DNA from: an uncultured Lachnospiraceae bacterium
GTDB lineage: Bacteria > Bacillota > Clostridia > Lachnospirales > Lachnospiraceae
Assembly (NCBI GenBank): GCA_934292725.1
Contig: CAKQXY010000012.1
Span: 12,528-76,527 of the forward strand
Direction of reading: 5' to 3'
Length of the DNA stretch: 64,000 nucleotides
Part shown: positions 63,674 to 64,000 of the stretch, piece after piece
Layout of the letters: the number at the start of each line of letters is the position of its first letter
Numbering within the stretch: the first letter of the stretch is position 1
Made by a program: the position numbers and the translations under genes
Notes under the pieces: model-generated
Seen by the model: the letters and a program-made list of their open reading frames with translations, nothing else
Told to the model about the DNA's origin: nothing
Database searches by the model: none

Positions 63674-63702
63674 GGGCTGCCATATGGCAGCCCCCAATTT
63701 TT
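63674..63702 (+). terminator. Terminator after CD3324-type gene
   Basis: Perfect palindrome GGGCTGCCATATGGCAGCCC (63674-63693) followed by an A/T stretch with five T (63698-63702). Confidence 0.75.
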
Positions 63703-63724
63703 GATAAAAATAGGAGGAATTTTT

Positions 63725-64000
63725 TTGAAAAAGAAAAGCTTATACCAGTATATCGCGCCAAATATATTGGCAATGGTAGGAATGTCATGCTACATTTTAG
63801 CCGATACTTTTTTTATTGCAACATCGCAGGGCACAAATGGTATTACCGCACTGAATCTGGCGCTTCCAATTTATGGTCTTATCTTCGCGATTGGTTCCAT
63901 GATTGGAACAGGTTCTGCCATTCGTTATAAAATTTTTAGGCGAAAACCCAGGGGCTTGCCCCTGGGATGAAGCCAAGAAATATTTTTCTAAATCTTTAAT
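63725..64000 (+). pseudogene. MATE transporter start, frameshifted by a palindrome (partial)
   Basis: TTG 63725 with AGGAGG at 63712-63717 starts KKKSLYQYIAPNILAMVGMS, a MATE N-terminus continuing to GTGSAIRYKIF. After CGAAAA the palindrome at 63947-63966 shifts the frame, giving a TGA at 63968-63970. In the +1 frame the protein resumes as DEAKKYFSKSL to the window end. Omitting 19 bases restores the frame exactly. The rest of the gene lies outside the window. Confidence 0.7.
63947..63966. repeat. 20-bp perfect palindrome inside MATE gene
   Basis: CCCAGGGG-CTTG-CCCCTGGG, a GC-rich hairpin unlike the surrounding AT-rich coding DNA. It disrupts the MATE frame. It may be a tiny palindromic insertion or the end hairpin of an IS200/IS605-like element. 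Confidence 0.7.

Overview
The window looks like the chromosome of a gut Lachnospiraceae-type Clostridia (low-GC Firmicutes). Pointers are AGGAGG ribosome sites, frequent TTG/GTG starts, a sufCBDSU iron-sulfur operon, a CD3324-type HTH gene, several MATE exporters, and enzymes for xylan and pectin breakdown (GH43, GH105, a DUF5060-type glycosidase, an acylglycan-type esterase). No rRNA, tRNA or CRISPR array was found. All names come from motif recognition by eye; no database search was run.

Layout. 1-4550: end of a sugar ABC permease, a GH43 xylosidase, a LacI regulator and a MATE exporter. 4614-7960: a decayed island holding TetR, GNAT, holin-like toxin and relaxase remnants, an apparently intact HicAB pair, a Nudix-HAD fusion and a 51-bp MITE with an 8-bp target duplication. 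8058-14426: hybrid histidine kinase, YitT protein, MFS transporter, and an ABC-F protein behind a ~265-nt leader with tiny upstream ORFs. 14641-19609: suf operon. 19792-27260: PD-(D/E)XK/AAA protein, an unknown protein, a glycosidase, and an ABC-2 exporter with LytTR and DUF3021 genes. 28935-34336: PAP2-undecaprenol kinase fusion, phasin-like protein, AarF/UbiB kinase and two U32-like proteins. 34378-37489: esterase, glycolipid glycosyltransferase, YoaK-like protein. 37746-39260: an XRE-aminotransferase fusion with palindromic operators.

39396-50024 is the most unusual part: four tightly spaced genes for a secreted or anchored VWA protein, a 1232-residue tubulin/FtsZ-like GTPase and two large unrecognised membrane proteins. 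It is probably one transcription unit and a predicted cytoskeleton/membrane machine. Nitroreductase, TetR and radical SAM genes follow.

52983-63070 is a rearranged tandem locus. Two units share nearly identical edges (promoter and start of an ATPase gene, start of nifS, a GH105 segment, a MITE) but carry different cargo: an S41-like secreted protein plus a long secreted protein with an in-frame stop, versus an intact ATPase/nuclease plus a shorter paralog. The window ends with a structured leader, a CD3324-type gene, and a MATE gene frameshifted by a 20-bp palindrome.
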